A stretch of DNA of 64,000 bases from Bacteroidota bacterium. GTDB taxonomy: Bacteria > Bacteroidota > Bacteroidia > B-17B0 > Aurantibacillaceae. The DNA lies in assembly GCA_020162035.1 (NCBI GenBank), contig JAIUNM010000005.1:62001-126000 (forward strand), read 5' to 3'. Below, one piece after another: positions 8,368 to 16,997 of this stretch. A model generated the notes under the pieces. It was not told where the DNA came from, did not search any database, and was given only the letters and a program-made list of their open reading frames with translations. The position numbers and the translations under genes were made by a program. Every line of letters starts with the position of its first letter. Positions within the stretch are counted from its first letter, which is position 1.

Positions 8368-9759
8368 ATGGCAGTAACAGCAAAAATTAAAAAAACGTTT
8401 TTTTGTCAAAGTTGTGGTTCGCAAAGCGATAAATGGCAAGGTAAATGTAACAGTTGTGGTGAGTGGAATACAATAGTTGAAGAGGTTGTAAAAAAAGAAT
8501 CAAAAAACGACAGATTACAATTATTTAGTGGCAACAAAAATGCAAATTTAAAAAGTAACCAACCTGTGTTATTACAAGATGTTGGCTTAATGGAATATCC
8601 TCGTATTGCTGTGCCAGGTAAAGAATTAACCCGCGTTTTAGGTGGTGGGGTTGTACCAGGCAGTTTAGTTTTGTTTGGTGGCGAACCAGGGATTGGTAAA
8701 TCTACCTTAATGCTACAACTTGCCTTACGCTTAAAAAATTTAAAAGTTTTATATGTAAGTGGCGAAGAAAGTGAACAACAAATAAAAATGCGTGCCGAGC
8801 GTATTGGTGTTACAACCGAAAGTTGTTTTATTTTACAAGAAACAAACACACAAAACATATTTCAACAAATTGTTGAGATTGAACCTCAATTAGTAATTAT
8901 AGATTCTATACAAACCTTGCATACCAGCTATGTTGATAGTAGCCCAGGAAGTGTTAGCCAAGTTAGGGAATGCGCTGCCGAATTTTTGCGTTTTGCTAAA
9001 GAAACTAACACCCCTGTTTTTATGATTGGCCATATTACAAAAGAAGGGAGTTTGGCTGGCCCAAAAGTGTTAGAACATATGGTTGATACGGTTTTGCAAT
9101 TTGAAGGGGATAGAAACCATGTTTATAGATTATTACGAGCAACTAAAAACAGGTTTGGCAGCACTAACGAAATGGGCATTTATGAAATGAATGGCGACGG
9201 ACTGCGTGAGGTTATTAATCCCAGTGAAATTTTAATAACTAATAGAGAGCAAGCTACTAGCGGTGTTGCAATTAGTGCAACCATGGAAGGCAACCGCCCT
9301 ATGCTAATTGAAACGCAAGCTCTTGTAAGCACAGCGGCATACGGCACACCACAGCGCAGTAGTACAGGATTTGATTTAAGAAGATTATCTATGTTATTAG
9401 CTGTTTTAGAAAAACGATGTGGCTTTAGGCTTGGTATAAAAGATGTTTTTATAAATATAGCCGGTGGTATTAGGGTTGAAGACCCCGGTATTGATTTAGC
9501 ATTAGTATGTGCCATTTTAAGCAGTAACGAAGATTTACCTATCCCGCAAAGCATTTGTTTTGCCGGCGAAGTTGGATTAACTGGCGAAATAAGACCTGTT
9601 AACCGTGTAGAACAACGCATAAGTGAAGCCGAAAAACTTGGTTTTGAAAAAATAATAATAAGTAGCTATAACTTAAAAGGAATTAATGTAAATTCATATA
9701 AAATTAAAATACTAAATGCCAGTAAAATGGAAGATGTATTTGGATTAATATTTGGATGA
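8368..9759 (+). CDS. radA: DNA repair ATPase RadA
   Basis: A 463-residue protein of normal length for RadA/Sms. The zinc finger has Cys13, Cys16, Cys27 and Cys30 (CQSCG, CNSCGEW). The RecA-like ATPase core carries Walker A GGEPGIGKST, Walker B LVIIDSIQT, and the RadA-specific KNRFG motif. The C-terminal Lon-protease-like domain (from about residue 285) lacks protease activity in the family. RadA is a cytosolic helicase that drives branch migration during homologous recombination. The stop overlaps the start of the next gene (ATGATGA), so the two are translationally coupled. Confidence 0.97.
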   Translation: MAVTAKIKKTFFCQSCGSQSDKWQGKCNSCGEWNTIVEEVVKKESKNDRLQLFSGNKNANLKSNQPVLLQDVGLMEYPRIAVPGKELTRVLGGGVVPGSLVLFGGEPGIGKSTLMLQLALRLKNLKVLYVSGEESEQQIKMRAERIGVTTESCFILQETNTQNIFQQIVEIEPQLVIIDSIQTLHTSYVDSSPGSVSQVRECAAEFLRFAKETNTPVFMIGHITKEGSLAGPKVLEHMVDTVLQFEGDRNHVYRLLRATKNRFGSTNEMGIYEMNGDGLREVINPSEILITNREQATSGVAISATMEGNRPMLIETQALVSTAAYGTPQRSSTGFDLRRLSMLLAVLEKRCGFRLGIKDVFINIAGGIRVEDPGIDLALVCAILSSNEDLPIPQSICFAGEVGLTGEIRPVNRVEQRISEAEKLGFEKIIISSYNLKGINVNSYKIKILNASKMEDVFGLIFG

Positions 9760-11306
9760 TGAAATATTTCATTAGTTTATTTTTTTTATTCTGCACTTCG
9801 CTGATTCTTGCTGAATCAAAGGTTGATAGTCTTAAAAAGATAATTAACGAGTCTAATAACGATTCACTAAAAATTGAGGCATTAAACCAGTTATCTATAC
9901 ATTACGAGTTTTCGTCCGATCTTGAAAATGCTGCTAAATACCACAACCAACGCGTTTTACTTTTGCAAAAATCACCAAATCCAAAAGGCTTGGGCGACAT
10001 TTACAATTACATTGGACGGCAATATTATTATAAACAAGTATATGATTCAGCCACATACTATTTTGAAAAAAGTGCAGGCTATTTTGAAAAAGCCAACTTT
10101 AAAAAAGGTATCATTAGTGCTAGAAACAACATTGCCGCTATTTACGGTGAACAAGGTAATTTTAAAAAAAGTATTTTTCAACACCACAAATTAATCTCGA
10201 TTAATAGTGGTAAATCATTTGATAAAGTGATGTTAGCATCTTCCTACTCAAATTTAGGATTTTGTTACATGGAAATATCTCGGAATGATAGTGCAATTTA
10301 TTACCTGACCAAAGCAGCTAAATTGAATAAAGAAAGTAATGCGCTTCCAAGTTTAGCCTCAAATTATTATAACTTGGCTGTAATTAATACCAATGCCGGA
10401 TTATATGATAAAGCGTTGTACTATTTAAACGAAATAGAGTTAAATAACTTACCACTAAAAAACAACACGGAAAATTTAATTCTTTGTCTAAAATCAACAA
10501 CATATCGGAATAAAGAAAAATGGGATTCAGTAGCTAAATATATATATATTGCCAAACAGAAATGTATTAGTTCAAACGATAACTTAACGCTGCTTTCGGT
10601 AATTGGAAATGAGGCAGCATACTTTATTAATCAAAAAAAATATTCAAAGGCAGAAGAATGTTTGATGGAGGGTCTAAAATTATCTGAAAAAATAGGTTCG
10701 GAATCATTTATTGGTAAATATTATACAGAAATTGGAAACCTTTACATGGATCAAAATAAAAATAAGGCTGCCATCAATTATTTTCAAAAAGCTATTAAAA
10801 TCGAAGTCTTAAACAATGCCTCAAAAAACATAATAAATAACCTTAAACACTTAGCGAAAGCACATTCTAAAATGGGTAATTTTGAAGAAGCTACTTTATT
10901 GTTAGACAGTATTGTGAAGTACAGTGAGTTTGTTAATTCAATAGTAAATTTTAAAGCAACCAAAGAACTAGAAGAACAATATCTATCTGAAAAAAAAGAT
11001 GCTCAAATTAAACAACAGGAGTTGGATATAAAACAACAACAACAAAACAATAAACTTCAAAAAACTATACTTATAATCGGATCTGTTTTTGTTGTTTTAA
11101 TAAGTTTATTGGCATTAATTGCTTTTAAAAATTACAAAAAGTCTAAGTCTCAAAACTTAATTATAGAAAAACAAAAAAGCGAAGTTGTAGAAAAACAAAA
11201 AGAAATTATTGCTTCAATTAATTACGCCAAAAGAATTCAAAATGCTCTTCTTCCTACAAAAACTCAAATAACAAAAATGATTAATTCACACGCTAAAAAC
11301 CTATAA
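9756..11306 (+). CDS. TPR sensor protein truncated before its SpoIIE phosphatase domain
   Basis: 516 residues: signal peptide (MMKYFISLFFLFCTSLILAES), about seven TPR-like helical repeats to residue 380, a Q/K-rich coiled coil, one transmembrane helix (TILIIGSVFVVLISLLALIAF, about 436-456) and a second coiled coil. It then reads SINYAKRIQNALLPTK. In Bacteroidota this linker is the start of a SpoIIE/PP2C phosphatase domain, and the receptor at 55100-58318 in this window continues from it into the full domain. Here the protein ends 12 residues later. The remainder up to the next gene (56 nt) holds no phosphatase remnant. It is therefore a periplasmic sensor without output domain. It overlaps radA by 4 nt. 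Confidence 0.85.
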   Translation: MMKYFISLFFLFCTSLILAESKVDSLKKIINESNNDSLKIEALNQLSIHYEFSSDLENAAKYHNQRVLLLQKSPNPKGLGDIYNYIGRQYYYKQVYDSATYYFEKSAGYFEKANFKKGIISARNNIAAIYGEQGNFKKSIFQHHKLISINSGKSFDKVMLASSYSNLGFCYMEISRNDSAIYYLTKAAKLNKESNALPSLASNYYNLAVINTNAGLYDKALYYLNEIELNNLPLKNNTENLILCLKSTTYRNKEKWDSVAKYIYIAKQKCISSNDNLTLLSVIGNEAAYFINQKKYSKAEECLMEGLKLSEKIGSESFIGKYYTEIGNLYMDQNKNKAAINYFQKAIKIEVLNNASKNIINNLKHLAKAHSKMGNFEEATLLLDSIVKYSEFVNSIVNFKATKELEEQYLSEKKDAQIKQQELDIKQQQQNNKLQKTILIIGSVFVVLISLLALIAFKNYKKSKSQNLIIEKQKSEVVEKQKEIIASINYAKRIQNALLPTKTQITKMINSHAKNL

Positions 11307-11349
11307 CAATTTTTAGGTATATATTAACGTTATTAAAGAATTAGTTTTT

Positions 11350-11357
11350 TAAATTTG
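11350..11357 (+). promoter_or_regulatory. -7 promoter box (TAAATTTG) of the T9SS plug gene
   Basis: TAAATTTG ends 4 nt before the ATG at 11362. It gives the plug gene its own near-leaderless transcript, separate from radA. Confidence 0.5.
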
Positions 11358-11361
11358 TATA

Positions 11362-12660
11362 ATGAGACGCCTCTTGTTTTTAATTTTAACCCTTATTTCA
11401 TTTTCTTTTTATTCACAAGAAGATGATTATGTAAACGACAATGTGCTTAGGTACGATGATTACTTATATAAACCAAATATTAAAACAGTACAAATTTATG
11501 AATCAAACTGGGAAGGTTCTCCGCCAATTTTAAATTTAAATTCTCAAGAACAATTAGTTTTAGAGTTTGATGATTTAGAAGGGGATAAAAAACAATACGC
11601 TATTTCTTTTATTCATTGTAACTACGATTGGACACCAAGCGATTTAATGGTTACTGAATACATTAATGGATTTGCAGATTTAAACATAATAAATTTTAAT
11701 TTTTCGGTTAACACCATTCAAAAATACACGCACTATAATGTAAAATTCCCAACACAAAATATACAATTTACAAAAAGCGGTAATTACATTGTGTATGTTT
11801 ATAATACAAATGATAAAAAAGACATTGTTTTAAGCAGAAGGTTTATGGTTTACGACTCGCAAGTAACCATAACTTCAACCATTAGGCAAAGCACCAGTGG
11901 CGACGAACAATTTAGCAAACAACAAATAGATTTTACAATTTACCCTGGTAATTACAATGTTACAAACCCTTTTGTAGATTTAAAAGTTGTAGTTGCTCAA
12001 AATAACAGATTTGATAATGCAGTTACCTCAATTAAACCAACTTTTATAGGAAACAATAATTTTAATTACTCCCTTGACCCCGCAACAAATTTTAATGGTG
12101 GAAATGAATTTAGACATTTTGATTTAAGAAGTTTACGTTTTGTTACTGAAAATGTAAAAGAAATTTATCGCGACCAAGAGTATAAAAACCACGCAACATT
12201 AAACCCAGAAAAAAACAGACGCGTTACACCTTATGTGTTTTACAATGATTTAAATGGTGGGTTTTTAATTAAAAATACAAACGCTTTAGGTAATGTAAAT
12301 ACAGATACCGATGCGGATTATGTTTATGTTGATTTTTTTCTGCCATACCAAACACCCGAAGCAAAAGGAAATTTTTATGTTATAGGTAAACTAACCGATT
12401 GGCGAATGAACAAAAATTCTAAACTTACTTATAATCCACAGCGGTTTGGATATGAATTACAACTGTATTTAAAACAAGGTTATTACAACTATATGTATGT
12501 ATTAAGTAACGATAAAAATAATTCTGGCGACGAAACATTAACCGAAGGAAACCATTGGGATACAGAAAATGATTATTACTTTTATATTTACCATCGTAAA
12601 ATTGGCACCTACTACGATGCTCTAATTGGTTATAAAAAATTTAATTCTTTAAAAAAATAA
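11362..12660 (+). CDS. Type IX secretion system plug protein (DUF5103)
   Basis: 432 residues with signal peptide MRRLLFLILTLISFSFYSQ. The mature protein shows the DUF5103 order: YEPNI-like KTVQIYESNWEGSPPILNL, LEFDDLEGDKKQYAISFIHCNYDW, then DYVYVDFFLPY and a C-terminal starch-binding-like beta domain with GNFYVIGKLTDWRMNKNSKL. In Flavobacterium johnsoniae the DUF5103 protein was found plugging the periplasmic face of the SprA translocon. It would thus regulate or seal the T9SS channel that exports the sorting-domain proteins encoded elsewhere in this window. It ends 2 nt from the convergent pfkA stop. Confidence 0.88.
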   Translation: MRRLLFLILTLISFSFYSQEDDYVNDNVLRYDDYLYKPNIKTVQIYESNWEGSPPILNLNSQEQLVLEFDDLEGDKKQYAISFIHCNYDWTPSDLMVTEYINGFADLNIINFNFSVNTIQKYTHYNVKFPTQNIQFTKSGNYIVYVYNTNDKKDIVLSRRFMVYDSQVTITSTIRQSTSGDEQFSKQQIDFTIYPGNYNVTNPFVDLKVVVAQNNRFDNAVTSIKPTFIGNNNFNYSLDPATNFNGGNEFRHFDLRSLRFVTENVKEIYRDQEYKNHATLNPEKNRRVTPYVFYNDLNGGFLIKNTNALGNVNTDTDADYVYVDFFLPYQTPEAKGNFYVIGKLTDWRMNKNSKLTYNPQRFGYELQLYLKQGYYNYMYVLSNDKNNSGDETLTEGNHWDTENDYYFYIYHRKIGTYYDALIGYKKFNSLKK

Positions 12661-12662
12661 GT

Positions 12663-13631
12663 TTAATTCGAAAGCACTTCTAAAACCTCTAATAAAACAG
12701 GATTTAATTCATCAATATGCTTAACAGCATCTTTAAAAGGTGTATAAGAAACTTTTTTGTTTATTAAACCAATCATTGAATTTGTTTTGCCTTCTAATAA
12801 AGCATTAACGGCATAAAAACCCATTAAACTTGCATTTACACGCTCCATACAGGTTGGGTTACCGCCTCTTTGTATATGTCCTAATATCGAAATTTTTACA
12901 TCAAAATTAGGAAACTCTCGTTTTATAGTATTAGCTACATTAACAGCTCCGCCAGACTCATCGCCTTCGGCAACCATAATTATTTTACTTGATTTAGTGT
13001 TGCGCCATGTTTTAATTTTATCAATTAATAATTCTAAGTCGCCTTGTCTTTCAGGAATTAATATGGCTTCGGCTCCGCTTCCAATTGCACTACGCAAGGC
13101 AATTAAACCAGCATCGCGCCCCATAACTTCAACTACAAAAATTCTATCATGGCTTTCGGCTGTATCTCTAATTTTATCAACTGCATCAACAACGGTATTA
13201 ATTGCTGTATCGTAACCAATGGTGTAATCTGTGCCAACCAAATCATTATCAATTGTTCCAGGGCAACCTATCACTTTTATTGGATATAAATCTGTTAAGG
13301 CAGATGCGCCTTTAAAACTTCCATCGCCACCTATTACAATTAAACCATCTAATAAATGTTGTTTAATGTGTTCAACAGCAAGCAATTTACCTTCTTTTGA
13401 TAAAAATCTTGGGCTTCTTGCACTCTTTAAAATAGTACCCCCTCTATGAATTATATTTGAAACGCTTTTTGCAGTTAATTCAACATAATCATTGTCTATT
13501 AAACCATCATAACCTCTGTAAAAACCAGTTACACAAAGTCCTTTTGATATTGCCGTTCTAACAACTGCTCTAATACAAGCATTCATCCCCGGTGAATCTC
13601 CGCCCGAAGTAATTAACCCAATTTTTTTCAT
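12663..13631 (-). CDS. pfkA: ATP-dependent 6-phosphofructokinase
   Basis: 322 residues from ATG at 13631; a TTG two codons upstream is possible. Starts MKKIGLITSGGDSPGMNACIRAVVR, with the nucleotide-binding GGD motif. The substrate loop PGTIDNDL with the catalytic TIDNDL Asp, the MGR motif (VVEVMGRDAGLIAL) and ILGHIQRGGNPTCMERV are all present. Glycine and acidic residues at the ATP site (GGDGSFKGA) indicate the ATP-dependent PfkA type rather than the PPi-dependent one. It phosphorylates fructose 6-phosphate in glycolysis. It is divergent from pepT. Confidence 0.96.
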   Translation of the reverse strand: MKKIGLITSGGDSPGMNACIRAVVRTAISKGLCVTGFYRGYDGLIDNDYVELTAKSVSNIIHRGGTILKSARSPRFLSKEGKLLAVEHIKQHLLDGLIVIGGDGSFKGASALTDLYPIKVIGCPGTIDNDLVGTDYTIGYDTAINTVVDAVDKIRDTAESHDRIFVVEVMGRDAGLIALRSAIGSGAEAILIPERQGDLELLIDKIKTWRNTKSSKIIMVAEGDESGGAVNVANTIKREFPNFDVKISILGHIQRGGNPTCMERVNASLMGFYAVNALLEGKTNSMIGLINKKVSYTPFKDAVKHIDELNPVLLEVLEVLSN

Positions 13632-13652
13632 ACTCAATCAAATTAGCTTATT

Positions 13653-13660
13653 CAAAATTA
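13653..13660 (-). promoter_or_regulatory. -7 promoter box (TAATTTTG) of pfkA
   Basis: TAATTTTG on the minus strand matches TAnnTTTG and lies 21 nt before the ATG of pfkA. It sits in the pfkA/pepT divergent intergenic region, which shows no equally good box for pepT. Confidence 0.45.
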
Positions 13661-13710
13661 GCCAATAAACCCGAATGTTTTTATTAAATTTAACCTTTAT
13701 TAAATTGTAT

Positions 13711-14961
13711 ATGGATTTTTTAAATTATAACTACACAGTTACCGATAGGTTTATACGTTATGCCAAAATAGATACGCAAAGCGATCCTAACTCAAACACT
13801 TGCCCAAGTACCGAAAAACAAAAAAATTTAGGGAATTTGTTAGTGAAAGAATTAAAAGAAATTGGCATAAGTGATGCTGAAATAGATGAGTTTGGTTACG
13901 TATATGCAACATTAAAATCAAACACAACTAAAAACGTACCAACAATTTGTTTTTGCAGCCATATGGATACTTCGCCCGATTGTAGTGGAACCAATGTAAA
14001 TCCTGTAATTCACAAAAACTATAATGGTAAGGATATTGTTTTACCAAATGATGTAAATCAAATAATTAAATTTATTGAACACCCTGCATTAGCTGAGCAA
14101 ATAGGCAACGATATAATTACAACAGATGGAACAACCCTTTTAGGAGCAGATAACAAAGCAGGCGTTGCAGAAATTATGGATGCGGTTAATTTTTTAATTT
14201 CAAACCCAACCATAAAACATGGCGATGTTAGAATTTTATTTACACCCGATGAAGAAATAGGAAGAGGAGCAGATAAAGTAAATATTAAAAAATTAAATGC
14301 TAAATATGGTTACACTATGGATGGGGAAACGTTAGGCCATATAGAAAATGAAACATTTAGCGCCGATGCAGTAAGCATTGTAATTAAAGGATTTCCAACA
14401 CATCCTGGTTTTGCAAAAAATAAAATGCAACACGCAATAAAAATATCAGCCGAAATAGTTAATCAGTTACCAAAACATAAAACTCCTGAAACTACAGAAA
14501 AAAAAGAACCATTTATACATCCAACTGCAATTAACGGAGGTTTAGAACAAGTAGAGATTAAGTTTATTATCAGAGCTTTTGATACACCAACATTATTACA
14601 GTTAGAAGAAGAGTTAAGACAAATAACAATTGATGTTTTAAAAAATTACGATAAGTGTAGTTACGAGTTTAAGGTAAGCGAGCAGTACCGTAACATGAAA
14701 GAAGTTTTAGATACATGCCCACATGTTGTTAATTTTGCTGTTGAAGCGGTTAAACGAACAGGTGTAACTCCAGTCTTGTCAAGCATTAGGGGAGGAACAG
14801 ATGGATCTAGATTATCATTTATGGGATTACCTTGTCCAAATATATTTGCTGGAGAACATGCTTTTCACAGTAAACAAGAATGGGTTAGCGTGCAAGATAT
14901 GCAAAAAGCAGTACAAACAATTGTACATTTAACAAGTATTTGGGAAGAAAATGCACAATGA
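13711..14961 (+). CDS. pepT: Peptidase T (tripeptide aminopeptidase)
   Basis: 416 residues from ATG at 13711; an ATG 36 nt upstream adds a tail not seen in the family. M20B metal-site motifs are all present: CFCSHMDTSPD (His and catalytic Asp), LGADNKAGVAEIM (bridging Asp), TPDEEIGRGAD (catalytic Glu pair), YTMDGETLG and AFHSKQEW (terminal His). It cleaves the N-terminal residue from tripeptides in the cytosol using two zinc ions. Its stop overlaps the next gene's ATG (ATGA), starting a long co-directional run of seemingly unrelated housekeeping genes. Confidence 0.95.
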   Translation: MDFLNYNYTVTDRFIRYAKIDTQSDPNSNTCPSTEKQKNLGNLLVKELKEIGISDAEIDEFGYVYATLKSNTTKNVPTICFCSHMDTSPDCSGTNVNPVIHKNYNGKDIVLPNDVNQIIKFIEHPALAEQIGNDIITTDGTTLLGADNKAGVAEIMDAVNFLISNPTIKHGDVRILFTPDEEIGRGADKVNIKKLNAKYGYTMDGETLGHIENETFSADAVSIVIKGFPTHPGFAKNKMQHAIKISAEIVNQLPKHKTPETTEKKEPFIHPTAINGGLEQVEIKFIIRAFDTPTLLQLEEELRQITIDVLKNYDKCSYEFKVSEQYRNMKEVLDTCPHVVNFAVEAVKRTGVTPVLSSIRGGTDGSRLSFMGLPCPNIFAGEHAFHSKQEWVSVQDMQKAVQTIVHLTSIWEENAQ

Positions 14962-16283
14962 GTTTTTCTGAATTAAACATAACAAAACAACTTTTAAGCG
15001 CATTAACCGATTTAGGGTTTACAAACGCTACTCCTATTCAATCGGCTGCATTTCCTGTAATAATGAGTGGCGCAGATGCTGTTGGCATAGCACAAACCGG
15101 AACTGGTAAAACATTTGCTTATTTGCTTCCTAGTTTAAGGCAATTAAATTTTTCGCAACAAAAAGCCCCACGTATAATAATTATTGTACCAACACGCGAA
15201 TTAGTTGTGCAAGTAATAAACGAATGCGAAAAACTATGTAAATACCAAACGGTTAGAGTTGGGGGGATTTATGGTGGAGCTAACATAAACACACAAAGGC
15301 AATTATTGTTTAACGGTTTAGATGTTTTAGTTGCAACACCTGGCAGACTGTTAGATATGATTTTAGACAGAGCATTAATTGTTACCTCATTACAAAAATT
15401 AATAATTGACGAAGTTGATGAAATGTTAAGCTTAGGCTTTAGGCCACAATTAATAAAAGTATTAGAGCTTTTACCATTAAAAAGACAAAACATACTTTTT
15501 TCAGCAACATTAACAGAAGAAATTGAAATTATAATAAATCAGTTTTTTAAATCGCCTAATTATATTGAAGTTAATAAAAGAGGAACACCAATTGATAAAA
15601 TAAAACAAGTTGTTTATACGGTTCCTAATTTTTACACAAAAGTAAATTTACTAGAGCATTTACTTTTAAACAATACGCAAATAAATAAATGTATTGTTTT
15701 TTGTAAAGACAAATTAATGGCAGATGAGGTTTACAAAGAGCTACAGCCTGTTTTACAAAATAAACTAGGCATTATTCACTCAAACAAATCACAACCACAA
15801 CGCTTTGAAGCAATTGCAAATTTTGAAAAAGGCATTCATCAAACTTTAATTGCAACCGATGTAATATCAAGAGGTTTAGATTTGGCTGAAGTTACACACG
15901 TTATAAACTTTGACACACCTTTTACTCCAGAAGATTATATACACAGAATTGGAAGAACAGGCAGAGCAGATAAATACGGAAACAGCATTACTTTTGTTTC
16001 AAAAGACGAAAAGGCAGCTTTAAAAAATATTGAAACATTAATGAAAAAGAAAATTGATGTTTTAGAAATACCTGAAAGCGTTGAAATAACGGAAGCTTTA
16101 GTTAAGTGGGAAAAAAAATCTAAGCCTGATAAAAATTTAAAAAAACTTCCAAAAGTTGAAATTAAAACTGGGGCCTTTCATGAAAAAAAGGCTAAAAATA
16201 AAAAAATACAGTTAGGTGGTAAACGCAAACAAGAGTCGTTAAGGCGCAAGCGCGAAATACAACGTAAAAAAAGAGGCATTTAG
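14958..16283 (+). CDS. DEAD-box RNA helicase (RhlE-like) with DEVD motif II
   Basis: 441 residues from the ATG at 14958 that overlaps the pepT stop. It has a Q motif (FSELNITKQLLSALTDLGF ... TPIQ), motif I AQTGTGKT, Ia PTRELVVQ, SAT, ARGLD-like SRGLD and HRIGRTGR. Motif II reads DEVDEML instead of DEADRML, so Ala is replaced by Val. The tail (residues 385-441) is very Lys/Arg-rich and suits RNA binding. It would unwind structured RNA, for example in ribosome assembly or mRNA decay in this low-GC organism. Confidence 0.93.
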   Translation: MSFSELNITKQLLSALTDLGFTNATPIQSAAFPVIMSGADAVGIAQTGTGKTFAYLLPSLRQLNFSQQKAPRIIIIVPTRELVVQVINECEKLCKYQTVRVGGIYGGANINTQRQLLFNGLDVLVATPGRLLDMILDRALIVTSLQKLIIDEVDEMLSLGFRPQLIKVLELLPLKRQNILFSATLTEEIEIIINQFFKSPNYIEVNKRGTPIDKIKQVVYTVPNFYTKVNLLEHLLLNNTQINKCIVFCKDKLMADEVYKELQPVLQNKLGIIHSNKSQPQRFEAIANFEKGIHQTLIATDVISRGLDLAEVTHVINFDTPFTPEDYIHRIGRTGRADKYGNSITFVSKDEKAALKNIETLMKKKIDVLEIPESVEITEALVKWEKKSKPDKNLKKLPKVEIKTGAFHEKKAKNKKIQLGGKRKQESLRRKREIQRKKRGI

Positions 16284-16285
16284 TT

Positions 16286-16990
16286 ATGATAAAAACAATT
16301 AATAAAATCGAAAATATTTTATTTTTAGATATTGAAACAATACCTGTTACTTATTTGTACAATAACTTAGATGAAATCTCTAAAGAACTTTGGAATAAAA
16401 AATGGGCTTATTCGAAAGAGCAATCGCCCGAACAACATTATGCAAAAGCAGGAATTTTTGCTGAGTTTGCACAAGTTTTAGTTATTGGTTTAGGTTTTTA
16501 CCATAACGGTAAATTTAGAGTTAAAGCAATTGCAAATCAAAATGAAAAAATTGTATTAACTGAGTTTTCCGAATTATTAGAAAAACATTTTTCTACACCA
16601 AATCATTTACTTTGTGCACATAACGGAAAAGAATTTGATTTTCCTTTTTTATGCAGGCGTTTTTTAATAAACAATATGCCTTTGCCTAAAGTGCTGCAAT
16701 TACAAGGCTTGAAACCATGGGATATAAAACATATAGACACGTTAGATTTGTGGAAATTTGGCGATGTTAAAAATTTCAGCTCTCTTAATTTATTAGCTCA
16801 TGTTTTAGGTATTCCATCGCCTAAAGATGATATAGATGGAAGCCAAGTTGCTAAAACATTTTATGAAGAAAAAAATTTAGATAAAATTGTAAACTATTGT
16901 AAAAAAGATGTTATAACCTTAGCACGTGTTTACAACCGCTTTATTGGCGCAGGCAATTTAATAGATGATGATATAACATTTGTAGATTAG
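16286..16990 (+). CDS. DEDDy-type 3'-5' exonuclease (PolB-like)
   Basis: 234 residues. ENILFLDIETIP gives exonuclease motif I (DxE), LLCAHNGKEFDFPFLCRRF is motif II with its N-x3-F-D pattern, and IVNYCKKDVITLARVYNRF is motif III of the Y-x3-D type. This is the arrangement of the predicted 3'-5' exonuclease related to B-family polymerase proofreading domains, found in many Bacteroidota as a stand-alone protein. It begins 2 nt after the helicase stop. A nucleic-acid repair or RNA-processing role is plausible; substrate is unknown. Confidence 0.85.
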   Translation: MIKTINKIENILFLDIETIPVTYLYNNLDEISKELWNKKWAYSKEQSPEQHYAKAGIFAEFAQVLVIGLGFYHNGKFRVKAIANQNEKIVLTEFSELLEKHFSTPNHLLCAHNGKEFDFPFLCRRFLINNMPLPKVLQLQGLKPWDIKHIDTLDLWKFGDVKNFSSLNLLAHVLGIPSPKDDIDGSQVAKTFYEEKNLDKIVNYCKKDVITLARVYNRFIGAGNLIDDDITFVD

Positions 16991-16997
16991 TTAAATT

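Noticed and set aside
8406-9620. Long antisense frames across radA (minus strand)
   Set aside because: They are shadows of a strongly conserved gene on the other strand, with no promoter or family match.
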